Assembly (NCBI GenBank): GCA_965223695.1
Contig: CBDCXJ010000005.1
Span: forward strand, 1-64,000
Source of the DNA: JAUVPB01 sp965223695
Lineage (GTDB): Bacteria > Actinomycetota > Thermoleophilia > Gaiellales > Gaiellaceae
DNA: 64,000 bases
Direction of reading: 5' to 3'
Shown: piece after piece, positions 11,691 to 20,729 of the stretch
How the letters are laid out: every line of letters starts with the position of its first letter
Numbering within the stretch: position 1 is the stretch's first letter
Notes under the pieces: model-generated
Database searches by the model: none
Seen by the model: only the letters and a program-made list of their open reading frames with translations
Told to the model about the DNA's origin: nothing
Translations under genes and position numbers: made by a program

Positions 11691-11933
11691 CTAGCCGAGG
11701 TCGAGCTCGCCCTCGACGTACGCCGAGACGACGGGCAGCACTTGCTCGCGCCAGAGCGGATCGTCGGGCATCGCAACGAAGAGCGCCTCGGCCACCGAGC
11801 GCGGGCTCTGATCGGCGCGCCGGGCGAGCTCGTAGGAGCAGGCGTGAAGCACGGTCACGAGCTCGTCGTGCTCGAGCGGAGCGAACTCCGCGATACAGCG
11901 CGCTACAGATGTTCCGAGGTGTTCGTTCGCCAC
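11691..11933 (-). CDS. Small hypothetical protein, about 80 aa
   Basis: I chose the GTG start at 11933 because AAGGAG lies eight bases before it; an in-frame ATG six bases upstream (11939) is closer to the same site, and longer versions exist. The product is a small acidic helical protein (HDELVTVLHACSYELARRAD and WREQVLPVVSAYVEGELDLG), without signal peptide or recognised domain. It sits between the hypothetical gene at 11052-11642 and the aspartase gene, all on the minus strand. No function can be assigned. Confidence 0.5.
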   Translation of the reverse strand: MANEHLGTSVARCIAEFAPLEHDELVTVLHACSYELARRADQSPRSVAEALFVAMPDDPLWREQVLPVVSAYVEGELDLG

Positions 11934-12055
11934 AGTCATCTCTCCTTCCGCGTCCATGCGGATCGCTTGACCTCCGGATCCTGACGGCGTCACCCGGAGG
12001 GAGGAAGGGCTGCTCACCCAGACGAGGGGACGATTTCCCCCGGAAGGGGTACGGG

Positions 12056-13384
12056 TCAGCTCGTTTTTCGAGGCGTTTCGGCATCTGGCGGCGGGTTCTT
12101 GGCCGCTGAGGCCTGCTCGGCGGCAGCTGCGTAGCCGCTTTCGGTTGCGAGCTCGACGAGCGCTGCGTAGGAGCCCTCGAGGTGCTTCTCGAGGCGTTCC
12201 CTGTCGTACTCGAGGCCGGCGATGCAGCGCTCGGCAAAGAGTTGCGCAACGGCGCCGATGTCGCGCAGGCTCTCGAGCAGGCTTCGCGCGATCACCGGTT
12301 CCATCACGTTGAGCTCCAGCTCGCCGGCGGCAACGGCCGACTCGATCGTGTGCGCGGCGCCTCGCAACTGGTAGGACACCTGCAGGACGAGCTCAGGCAG
12401 CACCGGGTTGACCTTCCCCGGCATCGCCGAGGAGCCGGCTTGCAGCGGCGGCAGCCGGGCCTCGCCGACCGGGCCCGACGAGAGGTAGCGCAGATCGGCG
12501 GCCACCTTTCCCAGGTGCAGCATCGCGCGATTGAGATGCCCGGCGAGGGCCACGTACTCGTCGAGATGGGCGAGCGCGTCGAACGGATCGGCGCTCGCCA
12601 CGACGGTGAGCCCGCTCTCCTCGGCGAGCAGGGCGATCGCACGCTCGCGGTATCCCTGGGGCGAACCGAACCCGGTCCCGATCACCGTGACGCCAAGCGG
12701 CACGGCGTGGATGGCATCGAGCGAGCGCTGAACGTCAGCGCGGATGCGCCTAAGACCCGTCGCCTGGGCGGTATGGGCGGCCGCGACGGGCAACGGCAGG
12801 GCGTCCTGCAGACATGTCCGCCCGATCCGCTCGAGATCGCCCAGCTCGGCTGCCTTGCCGTCGAGCGTCTCCTCGAGCCGCCGGAACCCGGCGAGCGTCG
12901 GCTCTGCGGCGACGATCACCGACAGCTGCATCGCGGTCGGATAGACGTCGTTGGTCGACTGCGATCGGTTGACGTGGTCGTTGGGATGAACGGGCGCGTA
13001 GTCGCCGGCAGCTCCCCCGAGCAGCTGGTTCGCACGGTTGGCGATCACCTCGTTGGCGTTCATGTTCGTCGACGTCCCGCCGCCGCCCTGGACGATCTCG
13101 AGCGGGAAGGCGACGTCGTGGGCACCGGCTGCCACCTCGCGGCCGGCGCTGATGATCGCCTCGGCGTGCTCTGGATCGAGCGACCCGAGCTCGGCGTTAG
13201 CGCGCGCGGCCGCGACCTTGACGTGGCCGAGCGCCGCGATCAGCGTGGGTTGGCTCGAGAGCGTAACACCCGAGACGGCGAAGTTCTCGAGCGCGCGCGC
13301 CGTGTGGATTCCCCACAGGGCGTCGCCGGGTACGTCGAGCTCGCCGAGAGCGTCGCGCTCGACCCTCGTCACCTCGCCCGCCAC
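12056..13384 (-). CDS. aspA: Aspartate ammonia-lyase (aspartase/fumarase superfamily)
   Basis: 442 residues, slightly shorter than the common 460-470. It reversibly splits L-aspartate into fumarate and ammonia in the cytosol. GTSTNMNANEVIANRA and HPNDHVNRSQSTNDVYPTA are the substrate-binding regions and match aspartase more than class II fumarase. The flexible catalytic loop is GSSAMPGKVNP (about 315-325), with the Ser that acts as base. NVMEPVIARSLLESL is also conserved. Aspartase versus fumarase is decided by pattern only, so fumarase remains possible. It is divergent from the dipeptidase-like gene with 29 bp between starts, so they share a short regulatory region. Confidence 0.85.
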   Translation of the reverse strand: MAGEVTRVERDALGELDVPGDALWGIHTARALENFAVSGVTLSSQPTLIAALGHVKVAAARANAELGSLDPEHAEAIISAGREVAAGAHDVAFPLEIVQGGGGTSTNMNANEVIANRANQLLGGAAGDYAPVHPNDHVNRSQSTNDVYPTAMQLSVIVAAEPTLAGFRRLEETLDGKAAELGDLERIGRTCLQDALPLPVAAAHTAQATGLRRIRADVQRSLDAIHAVPLGVTVIGTGFGSPQGYRERAIALLAEESGLTVVASADPFDALAHLDEYVALAGHLNRAMLHLGKVAADLRYLSSGPVGEARLPPLQAGSSAMPGKVNPVLPELVLQVSYQLRGAAHTIESAVAAGELELNVMEPVIARSLLESLRDIGAVAQLFAERCIAGLEYDRERLEKHLEGSYAALVELATESGYAAAAEQASAAKNPPPDAETPRKTS

Positions 13385-13413
13385 GGCGGCGAACTCTAAC
13401 TACGATCGCGGGC

Positions 13414-14406
13414 GTGACCCTCACGCTTCACGAGCGCTCGGTCGTCATCGACGGCCTCCAGGTCTGCAAGTGGAGCCGCGAGATCTTCGAACAGCAGCAG
13501 CAGGCGGGCCTGACGGCCGTCAACTGCACCTGCAGCATCTGGGAGGGCTTCGCTGCCACCATGGAGAACGTTGGCGAATTCCGCGCCTGGATCGCCGAGA
13601 ACGCCGACGTTCTCAGACCAGTCGCCGACGCGGCCGACATCGTCGCGGCCAAGGAAGAGGGACGCGTCGGCGTCATCCTCGGATTCCAGAACACCTGGCC
13701 GATCGAGGATCGGATCGACCGGCTCGAGCTGTTCCACGGGCTCGGCGTCCGGATCATCCAGATGACCTACAACACCCAGAACCTCGTCGGCGCCGGCTGC
13801 TGGGAGTCGCACGACGGCGGCCTGTCCGACTACGGGCGCGACGTGCTGAGCGAGATGAATCGGCTGGGAATCGTCGCCGACCTCTCGCACGTTGGCTCGC
13901 AGACCTCCGCCGACATCGTCGAGGCCTCGGATGCGCCGGTCGTCTACTCGCACGTGTGCCCGTACAGCCTCAACCCGCATCCGCGCAACAAGACCGACGA
14001 GCAGATCCGCGCGGTCGTCGAGCGCGGCGGCTTCGTCGGGGTGACGCTACTGCCCTGGTTCCTGCGCGCCGACGGCCAGGCAACGCGCGAGCACTACCTC
14101 GGCGCGATCGAGCACATGATCGGCGTGGCGGGCGAGGAGCATGTCGGGATCGGCTCCGACTTCATCCAGGGCCACGGGCCCGAGCTCTTGACCTGGCTGC
14201 GACGTGACAAGGGCGTCGGCCGCCTGCTCGCGCCGCTCCCCGACCCGGACGAGGAGATCGCGCTCGCGCCGGCCGGGCTCGAGCGGATCGATACCTTCCC
14301 GGCTCTGACCGCGACCATGGAGGAGCGCGGCTGGAGCGAGCAGCGGATCGAGCGCGTGCTCGGGTTGAACTGGCTGCGCCTGCTGAGCGACGTCTGGGGC
14401 GACTAG
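13414..14406 (+). CDS. Membrane-dipeptidase (M19) family homologue with altered metal site
   Basis: 330 residues from a GTG start. The barrel resembles renal dipeptidase-type M19 enzymes, which hydrolyse dipeptides using two zinc ions. Conserved: DLSHVG (His near 164), VYSHV (His near 184), VGIGSDF (Asp near 248). Not conserved: the N-terminal HxD pair (canonical DGHxD) is replaced by IDGLQV, and the bridging Glu position reads GFQNTW. Three expected ligands are therefore missing, so it may bind one metal or act on a different substrate. No signal peptide. It is divergent from aspA and convergent with the secreted protein at 14420-15379, from which it is 13 bp away. Confidence 0.75.
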   Translation: MTLTLHERSVVIDGLQVCKWSREIFEQQQQAGLTAVNCTCSIWEGFAATMENVGEFRAWIAENADVLRPVADAADIVAAKEEGRVGVILGFQNTWPIEDRIDRLELFHGLGVRIIQMTYNTQNLVGAGCWESHDGGLSDYGRDVLSEMNRLGIVADLSHVGSQTSADIVEASDAPVVYSHVCPYSLNPHPRNKTDEQIRAVVERGGFVGVTLLPWFLRADGQATREHYLGAIEHMIGVAGEEHVGIGSDFIQGHGPELLTWLRRDKGVGRLLAPLPDPDEEIALAPAGLERIDTFPALTATMEERGWSEQRIERVLGLNWLRLLSDVWGD

Positions 14407-14419
14407 GTCTAGCGCTCTA

Positions 14420-15379
14420 CTAGCGCTGCTGGCAGTGCTTGGCGCCGGCGAAGAGCTCGTTCTCGCGCTTTCGCTTGCCCTTCTCGTGCCCGACGAGGAG
14501 AGGATCCGAGGCGTCGTAGTCAGGCAAGCCCGCGCCCTCCCAGCGAACGATCGGGGTCACTCCGGGTCCTCGTGCGGTCAGCCGGTAGCGCTCGCCGTGG
14601 CCCGGGGGCCGGGTAGGCCCGGGCGGGTATCCGGGGTAGGGGGCGTGCGAGTAGAACCCGTAGCAGAAGGTCCCGCTCGGACGCTGCGCGAGGAACGAGT
14701 TCTCGCGCATCCAGCCGCTGCCGTGGGCGCCGTTGAGGACGTCGAGGTAGACGTTTCGCCCGTGCGGGTCGCGCGGCTTGCCCGACGGCGTCGCCGAGAA
14801 GCCGTGGACGCTGCGACCGCGATACGTCAGCTGCCCGAAAAGGTGGTGGAACGCGCGCCCGCTCCAGAAGACCCAGTCGGTGTGAGCCTCGATCTGGGCC
14901 AGCCCCCCGCTGAAGTGCGAGAGGTGGAGCTCCTCCGCGCTCTGGAGCGGCTTCCATGGCGTGTAGCCGAGGTTCGGCAGCATCCGCCGCCACTCCTGAA
15001 GAACCCAGTGCGTGCCGTCTGGCGCGGTACACGCCGTGTGAAGCAGTGGAACGGGGGGGCCCTCGTATGGACCGCAGCGGTCGACGAGGCGCTTCCAGAT
15101 GGGGTTCCCGCATGTTTTCCAGCCGCCCGTGTAGTCGAGGGTGAACTTCGCCTGGCGACCCTGCGGGTTGGGCGCACGCGCGTCGATGGCGCCCGAGGCG
15201 AGCAGCCGAACGACCTTGCCGCTCGGCTTGGTGTAGATGATCAGCGCGTCGCCCGCACGATTCACGCGCAGCTTGACGCCGCTGACATCGCGCGCGACGA
15301 GCTGACTCGCCCCCGCGAGTGCGGGAAAGGCAAGCATCAGGAAAGCTACGAATGCGAGAGCGACGGGAACGCGGCGCAT
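14420..15379 (-). CDS. Secreted protein of unknown function
   Basis: The ATG at 15377-15379 begins a standard signal peptide (MRRVPVALAFVAFLML, cleavage near ALAGA). Longer starts at 15403 and 15448 would place non-signal residues in front. The mature part is about 300 residues with several Cys (TCGNPIW, DRCGPYEG, HTACTAPDG, FCYGFY, KHCQQR), suggesting disulfides, and aromatic motifs such as HWVLQEWRRMLPNLGY and HTDWVFWSGR. I do not recognise the family. It is probably exported and cell-envelope associated. It stands alone, on the opposite strand to the preceding dipeptidase-like gene. Confidence 0.65.
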   Translation of the reverse strand: MRRVPVALAFVAFLMLAFPALAGASQLVARDVSGVKLRVNRAGDALIIYTKPSGKVVRLLASGAIDARAPNPQGRQAKFTLDYTGGWKTCGNPIWKRLVDRCGPYEGPPVPLLHTACTAPDGTHWVLQEWRRMLPNLGYTPWKPLQSAEELHLSHFSGGLAQIEAHTDWVFWSGRAFHHLFGQLTYRGRSVHGFSATPSGKPRDPHGRNVYLDVLNGAHGSGWMRENSFLAQRPSGTFCYGFYSHAPYPGYPPGPTRPPGHGERYRLTARGPGVTPIVRWEGAGLPDYDASDPLLVGHEKGKRKRENELFAGAKHCQQR

Positions 15380-15538
15380 CGAAGGTGGGCCAGGGTACAC
15401 CATGCGGGAGTCGGAATCGAGCGGACCTGCCCGACTTGTACTCGTCACCGGAAACTTAGTGCCCAGAAGGGTGAGCTTCCACCTCTGTGCAGGGGAAATA
15501 CGTGGTCAGCGTTGCCGGAATCGACGCCGTTCGAGCCG

Positions 15539-17338
15539 CTAGCGCCCTGATCTCAAGGCCGCGGTTGCGGCCTCGTCAACTGCGAAAACGGGGCTGCCGC
15601 CCAGCACCACGCCGTACTGCTCGCGCGCGCGCTCGGCGGTGGTGAAGCCGTCGAGAACGTCGTCTCGAACCGCCGTCGCGGGACGCTCGAGCGGATCACC
15701 GTAGCCCGCCCCGTTCGGCACCTCGATCCGGATCACGTCCCCCGCCGCGCAGGGGATTCCGGTCACCTTCGCCGGCAGCTCCTCCTGGGCGGGGCCGGGG
15801 TTGCGCGTGACGGCCGCGGTCACTCCGTCGGCGCCGCCGAAGAGCCCGCGCGGCGGATCGTGGTGGCGGTCGCCTTCGCTCGAATACACCCCGTCGACGA
15901 GAAATCGGTTCTCACGCACGATGCCGATGCCGCCGCGCCAACGGCCCGGTGCCGCCGGCGCGTCGCGCAGCTCGTAGCGCTCGCAGCGCATGGGGAAGCG
16001 CATGTCGAGCTCCTCGATCGGGTTGTTGCGCGTGTTGACCATCAGGTTGTCGACCGAGTCCATCGCGTCTTTGCCATGCCGGCCACCGTAGGCGCCCTCG
16101 TTGACCTCGAGGTAGATCCAGTACTGCCCAGTCTCCTCCTGGAAGCCCGAGTACGAGCAGAAATGAATGCCGGCCGAGTTGCCCGCCACCGCCTTCTCGG
16201 GCAGCACGTCGCTGAGCGCGAGGATCGTGTTGTCGATCACCCGCTGGATCTGACAGAAGCGGCAGAAGCACGCCCGCGGGAAGCTCGGGTTGTAGATCGT
16301 CCCCTTTGGTGCGACGACACTCACGGGCCGGAAGATGCCGTCGTTCTGTGGGACGTGCTCCGGATAGGTGACCTCGTCGAGCAGAATCGTCCTGATCACG
16401 AAGTAGGCGGCGACGAGCAGCGAGCCCTCGAAGGGGACGTTGTAGCCCGTCGGCACCTCGGGATGCGAGCCCGTCAGGTCGATCGTGATCTCATCGCCCT
16501 CGACGCGCACCGCGGTCTCGACGCGAAGCCGGGTATCGCGATCGACCGAGTCGTCGTCGAGCCAGCCGGTCGGCGCGGTGTAGACGCCGTCGGGGATCTT
16601 GGCGATCTCGGCCCGAAGCATGCGCTCGGAGTAGTCCATCCACTCGTAGGCTGCGCTCATGACCATGTCGGCGCCGTAGCTCTCGAGCAGACGCGCAAAG
16701 CGGTCGCGGCCGAGCTGGCAGGCGGCGAGCATCGCCTCCATGTCGCCCCGGTTCATCGTCTCGGTGCGGACGTTGTCGAAGATCATCCGGTCGAGGTCTT
16801 CGTTGAGCTCGCCGGCCTCGTACCAGCGCAGCCCGTTGTAGATCTTCGATTCGGCGTAGACATCGAACGCGTTGGCGTTGATGCCCGGGTAGGAACCGCC
16901 GACATCGAGCACGTGCGCGGTCACCGCCGAGAAGCCGAGCAGCTCGCCTTCCCAGAAGATGGGAACGGCGACCGCGATGTCGGGCGTGTGCGACGCACCG
17001 AGGTACGGGTGGTTGTGCACGATCACGTCGCCGTCGACGATCTCACCCTCGAGCCGGTGCAGGAAGCCGCGGATGTACCAGGGAAGGGAGCCGATGTGCA
17101 GTGGCGTCGTATCCGACTCGCAGATCTCGCGGCCTTGCGCGTCGAAGATGCCGGCGCCGAGATCCTCGGACTCGCGGATGATCGAGGAGTAGCTCATGCG
17201 GAAGAGGACGCCGGCCATTTCCTTGGCGACGGCATGGAATGCACCGCCGAGCACGCGGAGCGTGATCGGGTCGACGTCGATGCGCGCGCGCTCGGGCGGG
17301 CCCGGCTGACGGCCCACCTCGTATGCGGCGACGCTCAC
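15539..17338 (-). CDS. Hydantoinase B/oxoprolinase-family subunit (HyuB)
   Basis: About 599 residues from the GTG at 17336-17338, full length for the family. HyuB proteins work with an ATP-binding HyuA partner in hydantoin or 5-oxoproline hydrolysis, or as acetone/acetophenone carboxylase subunits. Typical stretches are YSSIIRESEDLGAGIFD, GDVIVHNHPYLGASHTPD, FNVPFEGSLLVAAYF-like NVPFEGSLLVAAYF, the His and Cys-rich metal region (NSAGIHFCSYSG, NEGAYGGRHGKDAMDS) and GRWRGGIGIVRE near the C-terminus. There is no HyuA beside it; the only HyuA in the window is 10 kb away on the other strand, next to a truncated second HyuB. Its substrate is unknown. It is divergent from the glutaredoxin-DinB gene. 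Confidence 0.88.
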   Translation of the reverse strand: MSVAAYEVGRQPGPPERARIDVDPITLRVLGGAFHAVAKEMAGVLFRMSYSSIIRESEDLGAGIFDAQGREICESDTTPLHIGSLPWYIRGFLHRLEGEIVDGDVIVHNHPYLGASHTPDIAVAVPIFWEGELLGFSAVTAHVLDVGGSYPGINANAFDVYAESKIYNGLRWYEAGELNEDLDRMIFDNVRTETMNRGDMEAMLAACQLGRDRFARLLESYGADMVMSAAYEWMDYSERMLRAEIAKIPDGVYTAPTGWLDDDSVDRDTRLRVETAVRVEGDEITIDLTGSHPEVPTGYNVPFEGSLLVAAYFVIRTILLDEVTYPEHVPQNDGIFRPVSVVAPKGTIYNPSFPRACFCRFCQIQRVIDNTILALSDVLPEKAVAGNSAGIHFCSYSGFQEETGQYWIYLEVNEGAYGGRHGKDAMDSVDNLMVNTRNNPIEELDMRFPMRCERYELRDAPAAPGRWRGGIGIVRENRFLVDGVYSSEGDRHHDPPRGLFGGADGVTAAVTRNPGPAQEELPAKVTGIPCAAGDVIRIEVPNGAGYGDPLERPATAVRDDVLDGFTTAERAREQYGVVLGGSPVFAVDEAATAALRSGR

Positions 17339-17448
17339 TCGAGTGCTCCGGCCATGGCGACGTGACAAACTAGCTGGATGGTTGGTTCCACGATTTCGCG
17401 GGCCAGCTGATGGCCCAGACGCTGGCGCTCTTCTGGCGGCCTGGCTGA

Positions 17449-18159
17449 GCTTCGTGTGCGCAGGCCAGGGAGTTCCTTGGCGAGCACGGGCTCGACTACG
17501 AGTCGATCGACACGACCAGCGCGAGCGGCGAGCGACGCTGGCAGGCGGCCGGCGCGCCGATCATCCCCTCGCTCGAGCTCGACGGCGCGGTGGTGCCGAT
17601 CCTGCACGAGTCACAGCTGGCCTCGCTTCTCGGCCTGCCAAGCGCCACGGCAGGTGACTCGATGCGTACCGCTGGCGACACGGTGACGCTGCTCGGCTCA
17701 TGGTGCGGCCTGATCGAGCCGCTCGACTGGGACCTCCTGGTCTCGCCAACCCGCTCCCGAGGGCGAAGCGTGCGCAACCTCACCGTCAACGTCTTCCATC
17801 CCTTCGAGCTCCTCCCGCGAGCCTGGCGCGAGCACGTCTTCACGTGGGACCCGGACGGCGACGAGCAGCGTGAGCAGGAGATCACGAGCGGCGGCGGCCT
17901 CCACGCCTGCGCGACCGGCATCGCCGCCGCCTGGGCCGGATTCCTCGTCGACGCTGGCGCCGAGCTGGCTGGTCCCGACCCACTGGTCGACTCTCCACGG
18001 GGCCAGATCAGCTACTCGAACTTGCTCGACCAGCAGCGCTGGCATGCGGCATTCCACCATCGCCAACTCGTCGACTTCCTTTGCTCGAGCGGCCGCCGGG
18101 CGGAGCCGCTCGACATGTCTGGCTTCGCTGGGCTCGAGCTTCCCGCCGCGCTCTACTGA
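17449..18159 (+). CDS. Glutaredoxin-like domain joined to a DinB-like domain; start unresolved
   Basis: The frame is open from just after a TGA at 17446-17448. It begins SCAQAREFLGEHGLDYESID, which matches the first helix and second strand of glutaredoxin/ArsC-like folds, and continues WQAAGAPIIPSLELDGAVV with the cis-Pro expected of that fold. From about residue 105 a DinB-like four-helix region follows (FHPFELLPRA, QQRWHAAFHHRQLVDFL), including the His positions used for metal in that superfamily. The first conventional start codons are GTGs at 17587/17590, inside the first domain, so the true 5-prime end is probably disrupted upstream. The function could be thiol-dependent; this is inferred. 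Divergent from hyuB. Confidence 0.55.
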   Translation, partial: ASCAQAREFLGEHGLDYESIDTTSASGERRWQAAGAPIIPSLELDGAVVPILHESQLASLLGLPSATAGDSMRTAGDTVTLLGSWCGLIEPLDWDLLVSPTRSRGRSVRNLTVNVFHPFELLPRAWREHVFTWDPDGDEQREQEITSGGGLHACATGIAAAWAGFLVDAGAELAGPDPLVDSPRGQISYSNLLDQQRWHAAFHHRQLVDFLCSSGRRAEPLDMSGFAGLELPAALY

Positions 18160-18183
18160 GACGTCAGCCCGGGTCGCCGGGGG

Positions 18184-18207
18184 CCCAGTGCACGCGCCTG
18201 CACTGGG
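18184..18207 (+). terminator. Perfect inverted repeat after the glutaredoxin-DinB gene
   Basis: CCCAGTGCA (18184-18192) and TGCACTGGG (18199-18207) form a nine-base-pair stem with a six-base loop, 25 bases after the stop codon. A second GC-rich self-complementary stretch follows. There is no T-tract. It probably ends the preceding transcript before the lipoprotein gene. Confidence 0.5.
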
Positions 18208-19254
18208 GCAGCGCGCGCTCGGCGCGCGCGCGTGCGCCGAGGGCGCCGGGGCCCCTCCCGGCACCCGGCGAGGTGCTGGCGGGACCGTGCTATGTTCGAG
18301 AGAGTCGACCACCTCGGATCGGGGGAGTTACGGGACGCCACGCTGGGCGTCGGCGGCACGCTCGGGGTCGGCGACGCTGGACGATCGCCGCAGCATTCGC
18401 CGCGCTCGCGCTCGGCGCGCTCGGCCTGGCCGCGTGTGGTAACAGCAACGACTCCGGGGGCTCGGCCAGCGCACCAGCTTCGAGCGAGCCCAGCACGACG
18501 ACACGCCCGCTGAGCGCGTGTCCCCGCCCCTACAGCAGTGACAGCGCCTGGAACACGCCGATTGAGCGCTTCCCGGCCTACCACCCGGAATCCGCGACGT
18601 TTGTCGCCGGAATCGAAGCTCCGCTGACCTCGGACCCGACCCAGTTCACCTACCCGGTCTACGAGGTCTCGAGCGCGACGCCGAGACGCAAGGTCAACGT
18701 CGAGGGCTGGTTCTCGAATGTCGTCCAGGACGGGAACCGCCTCGAGAACCAGCGCGGCGGATCGATGGAGCTTCCGATTCCCGTCGGCGCAAAGCCTGCG
18801 GATGGCTTCGACGCGCAGATCGTCCTCTTCGATCCCGAGACGAGCGATGAATGGGGCGCCTCCTTCGTCTCCGAGAACGCCGACGGCAGTTTCGAGGCAT
18901 GGAACACGTACCGCTACAACACGGCCTGGAACGCGCTCACGCCCTATGACGAGGAGGGCAAGCCGATCTTCGCTCGCGGCGCCGGAATTCCGTATCTCGC
19001 CGGCCTGATCCGGCCGTGCGAGGTCGAGCAGGGATTCATCGATCACGCACTGGCCTTCTCGTACGACTCCCCGCGCAACGCCTTCGTCGCGCCGGCCACC
19101 AAGTCGGACGGAGCCTCGGAGAGCCGGATCGATCTGCCCGAGGGCGCGCGCGTCCAGCTCGATCCCTTCCTCACCGAGCTCGAGATCCGCTCCTGGGACT
19201 GCACCGGCGCGTGCTTCGCCGTCGCCCGGGCCCTGCAGGAGTACGGGATGTTCG

Positions 19255-20729
19255 GGGGTTGTCCCGTAGTTCGTAGATCTTTGTAGGAGGCGGCGGTCCC
19301 TCCGTGCCCGTCCGTTCCGGTTGGGAGCGTGGCGAGCGATCCGCTCGAAGATCGAAGGAGGAACCGCCGTGGGGAGCAACGTAGCGGTCGCTGAGGCGAC
19401 CCTGGATGAGGCCGTTTTGCCGGAGCGCGTTCAGGAGGCGCTGGGGCAGTTGGTCGGGGCAGCGAGGGAGGGACTGCTCGCGCTGTCGGTCGGGGTCGGG
19501 CTTGGCGTGATGAGTGAACTGTTGGAGGAGGAGGTCGAACACGTTGTCGGCCCGAGGGGTAAGCACGACTTTGACCGGAGTGCGGTCCGTCACGGTCGCG
19601 AGTCTGGGGAGGTGACGCTAGGCGGGCGGCGCGTCCAGGTTGAGCGGCCGCGTGTTCGCACAGCGGACGGATCACGCGAGGTCAGGCTGGCGACGTACGA
19701 GCATTTCGCCGATCGTGATCTGCTCTCGCGGGTCGTGTTGGAGCGGATGCTTGCCGGCGTCTCGACGCGCCGCTACGCGCGAACGCAGGAGCCGGTCGGC
19801 ACTGGCGTCGAGACCAAGGCGCGCTCGACGTCGAAGTCGTCGGTGTCGCGGGCGTTCGTTGAGCGCACCCGCGTGGCGCTTGAGGAGCTGGCGAGCCGCC
19901 GCCTCGACGACGTCAGGCTGGCGGTGATGATGCTCGACGGGATCGAGCTGAAAGGGCGCACGAACATCGTCGCGCTCGGGATCACCACCGAGGGCGTCAA
20001 GATCCCGCTGGGGCTGTGGGAGGGCTCGAGCGAGAACGCGACCGTGGCGAGGGCGCTGCTCTCCGATCTGGTCGAGCGTGGGCTCGACACCGAGCAGGGC
20101 ATCCTGTTTGTGATCGACGGCTCCAAGGCGCTGCGCAAAGCGATCCGCGATGTCTTCGGCCAGGACGCGCCCGTCCAGCGCTGTGTCCGCCACAAGGAAC
20201 GAAACGTGCTCGAGCATCTCCCGGAGCGCGACCGGCCTCCGATCAAACGTCGGCTCCGCCAGGCCTGGGCCGAGCACGACCACGAGCGAGCGCGCAGCGA
20301 GTTACACGCGCTCGCCACGGAACTCGAGCGCTCGCGTCCCGGCGCCGCAGCCTCGCTGCGCGAAGGCCTCGACGAGACACTCACCCTCACCCGGCTCGGG
20401 ATCCGCGGCAACCTGAAGCGCACCCTCGAGAGCACGAACCCGTGCGAGTCGATGATCGAGATCTGCCGGCGCACCAGCCGCAACACCAAGCGCTGGCAAT
20501 CCGGCGAGATGTGCCTGCGCTGGACAGCGGCCGGGATGCTCGAAGCCGAACACCAATTCCGTCGGATCATCGGCTACCACGACCTCGCCAAACTCGTCAT
20601 CGCGATCGAGCACGAACTCGATCAGCCCACCGTCCCGACCCAGAACGAGGAGCCCGCTATCCTCCTCACCGCCTAACCACCAAACCCGGGACCGCCGCCA
20701 CGAAAATCCACGGCCACCGGGACATCCTC
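19255..20729 (+). mobile_element. IS256-family insertion sequence, 1475 bp
   Basis: The element is bounded by imperfect terminal inverted repeats: GGGGTTGTCCCG at 19255-19266 and, on the other strand at the right end, GAGGATGTCCCG (10 of 12 identical). It is flanked by an 8-bp direct repeat GATGTTCG (19247-19254 and 20730-20737), the target-site size expected for IS256-type DDE transposases. One intact transposase gene lies inside. It interrupts a lipoprotein gene whose frame is exactly restored by its removal, so the insertion is recent enough that both halves still match the neighbouring paralogue. Confidence 0.93.
19369..20676 (+). CDS. IS256-family (Mutator-type) transposase
   Basis: 435 residues from GTG 19369, chosen because AAGGAGG lies seven bases upstream. 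The DDE triad is visible as LDGIELKGRT (first Asp), VIDGSKALRKAI (second Asp) and ESTNPCESMIEI (Glu). ALGITTEGVKIPLGLWEGSSENA and QRCVRHKERNVLEHLP are typical Mutator/IS256 motifs. The N-terminal DNA-binding region is complete, and no stop or frameshift is seen, so it is probably active. It catalyses cut-or-copy movement of the element described above. Confidence 0.95.
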   Translation: MGSNVAVAEATLDEAVLPERVQEALGQLVGAAREGLLALSVGVGLGVMSELLEEEVEHVVGPRGKHDFDRSAVRHGRESGEVTLGGRRVQVERPRVRTADGSREVRLATYEHFADRDLLSRVVLERMLAGVSTRRYARTQEPVGTGVETKARSTSKSSVSRAFVERTRVALEELASRRLDDVRLAVMMLDGIELKGRTNIVALGITTEGVKIPLGLWEGSSENATVARALLSDLVERGLDTEQGILFVIDGSKALRKAIRDVFGQDAPVQRCVRHKERNVLEHLPERDRPPIKRRLRQAWAEHDHERARSELHALATELERSRPGAAASLREGLDETLTLTRLGIRGNLKRTLESTNPCESMIEICRRTSRNTKRWQSGEMCLRWTAAGMLEAEHQFRRIIGYHDLAKLVIAIEHELDQPTVPTQNEEPAILLTA

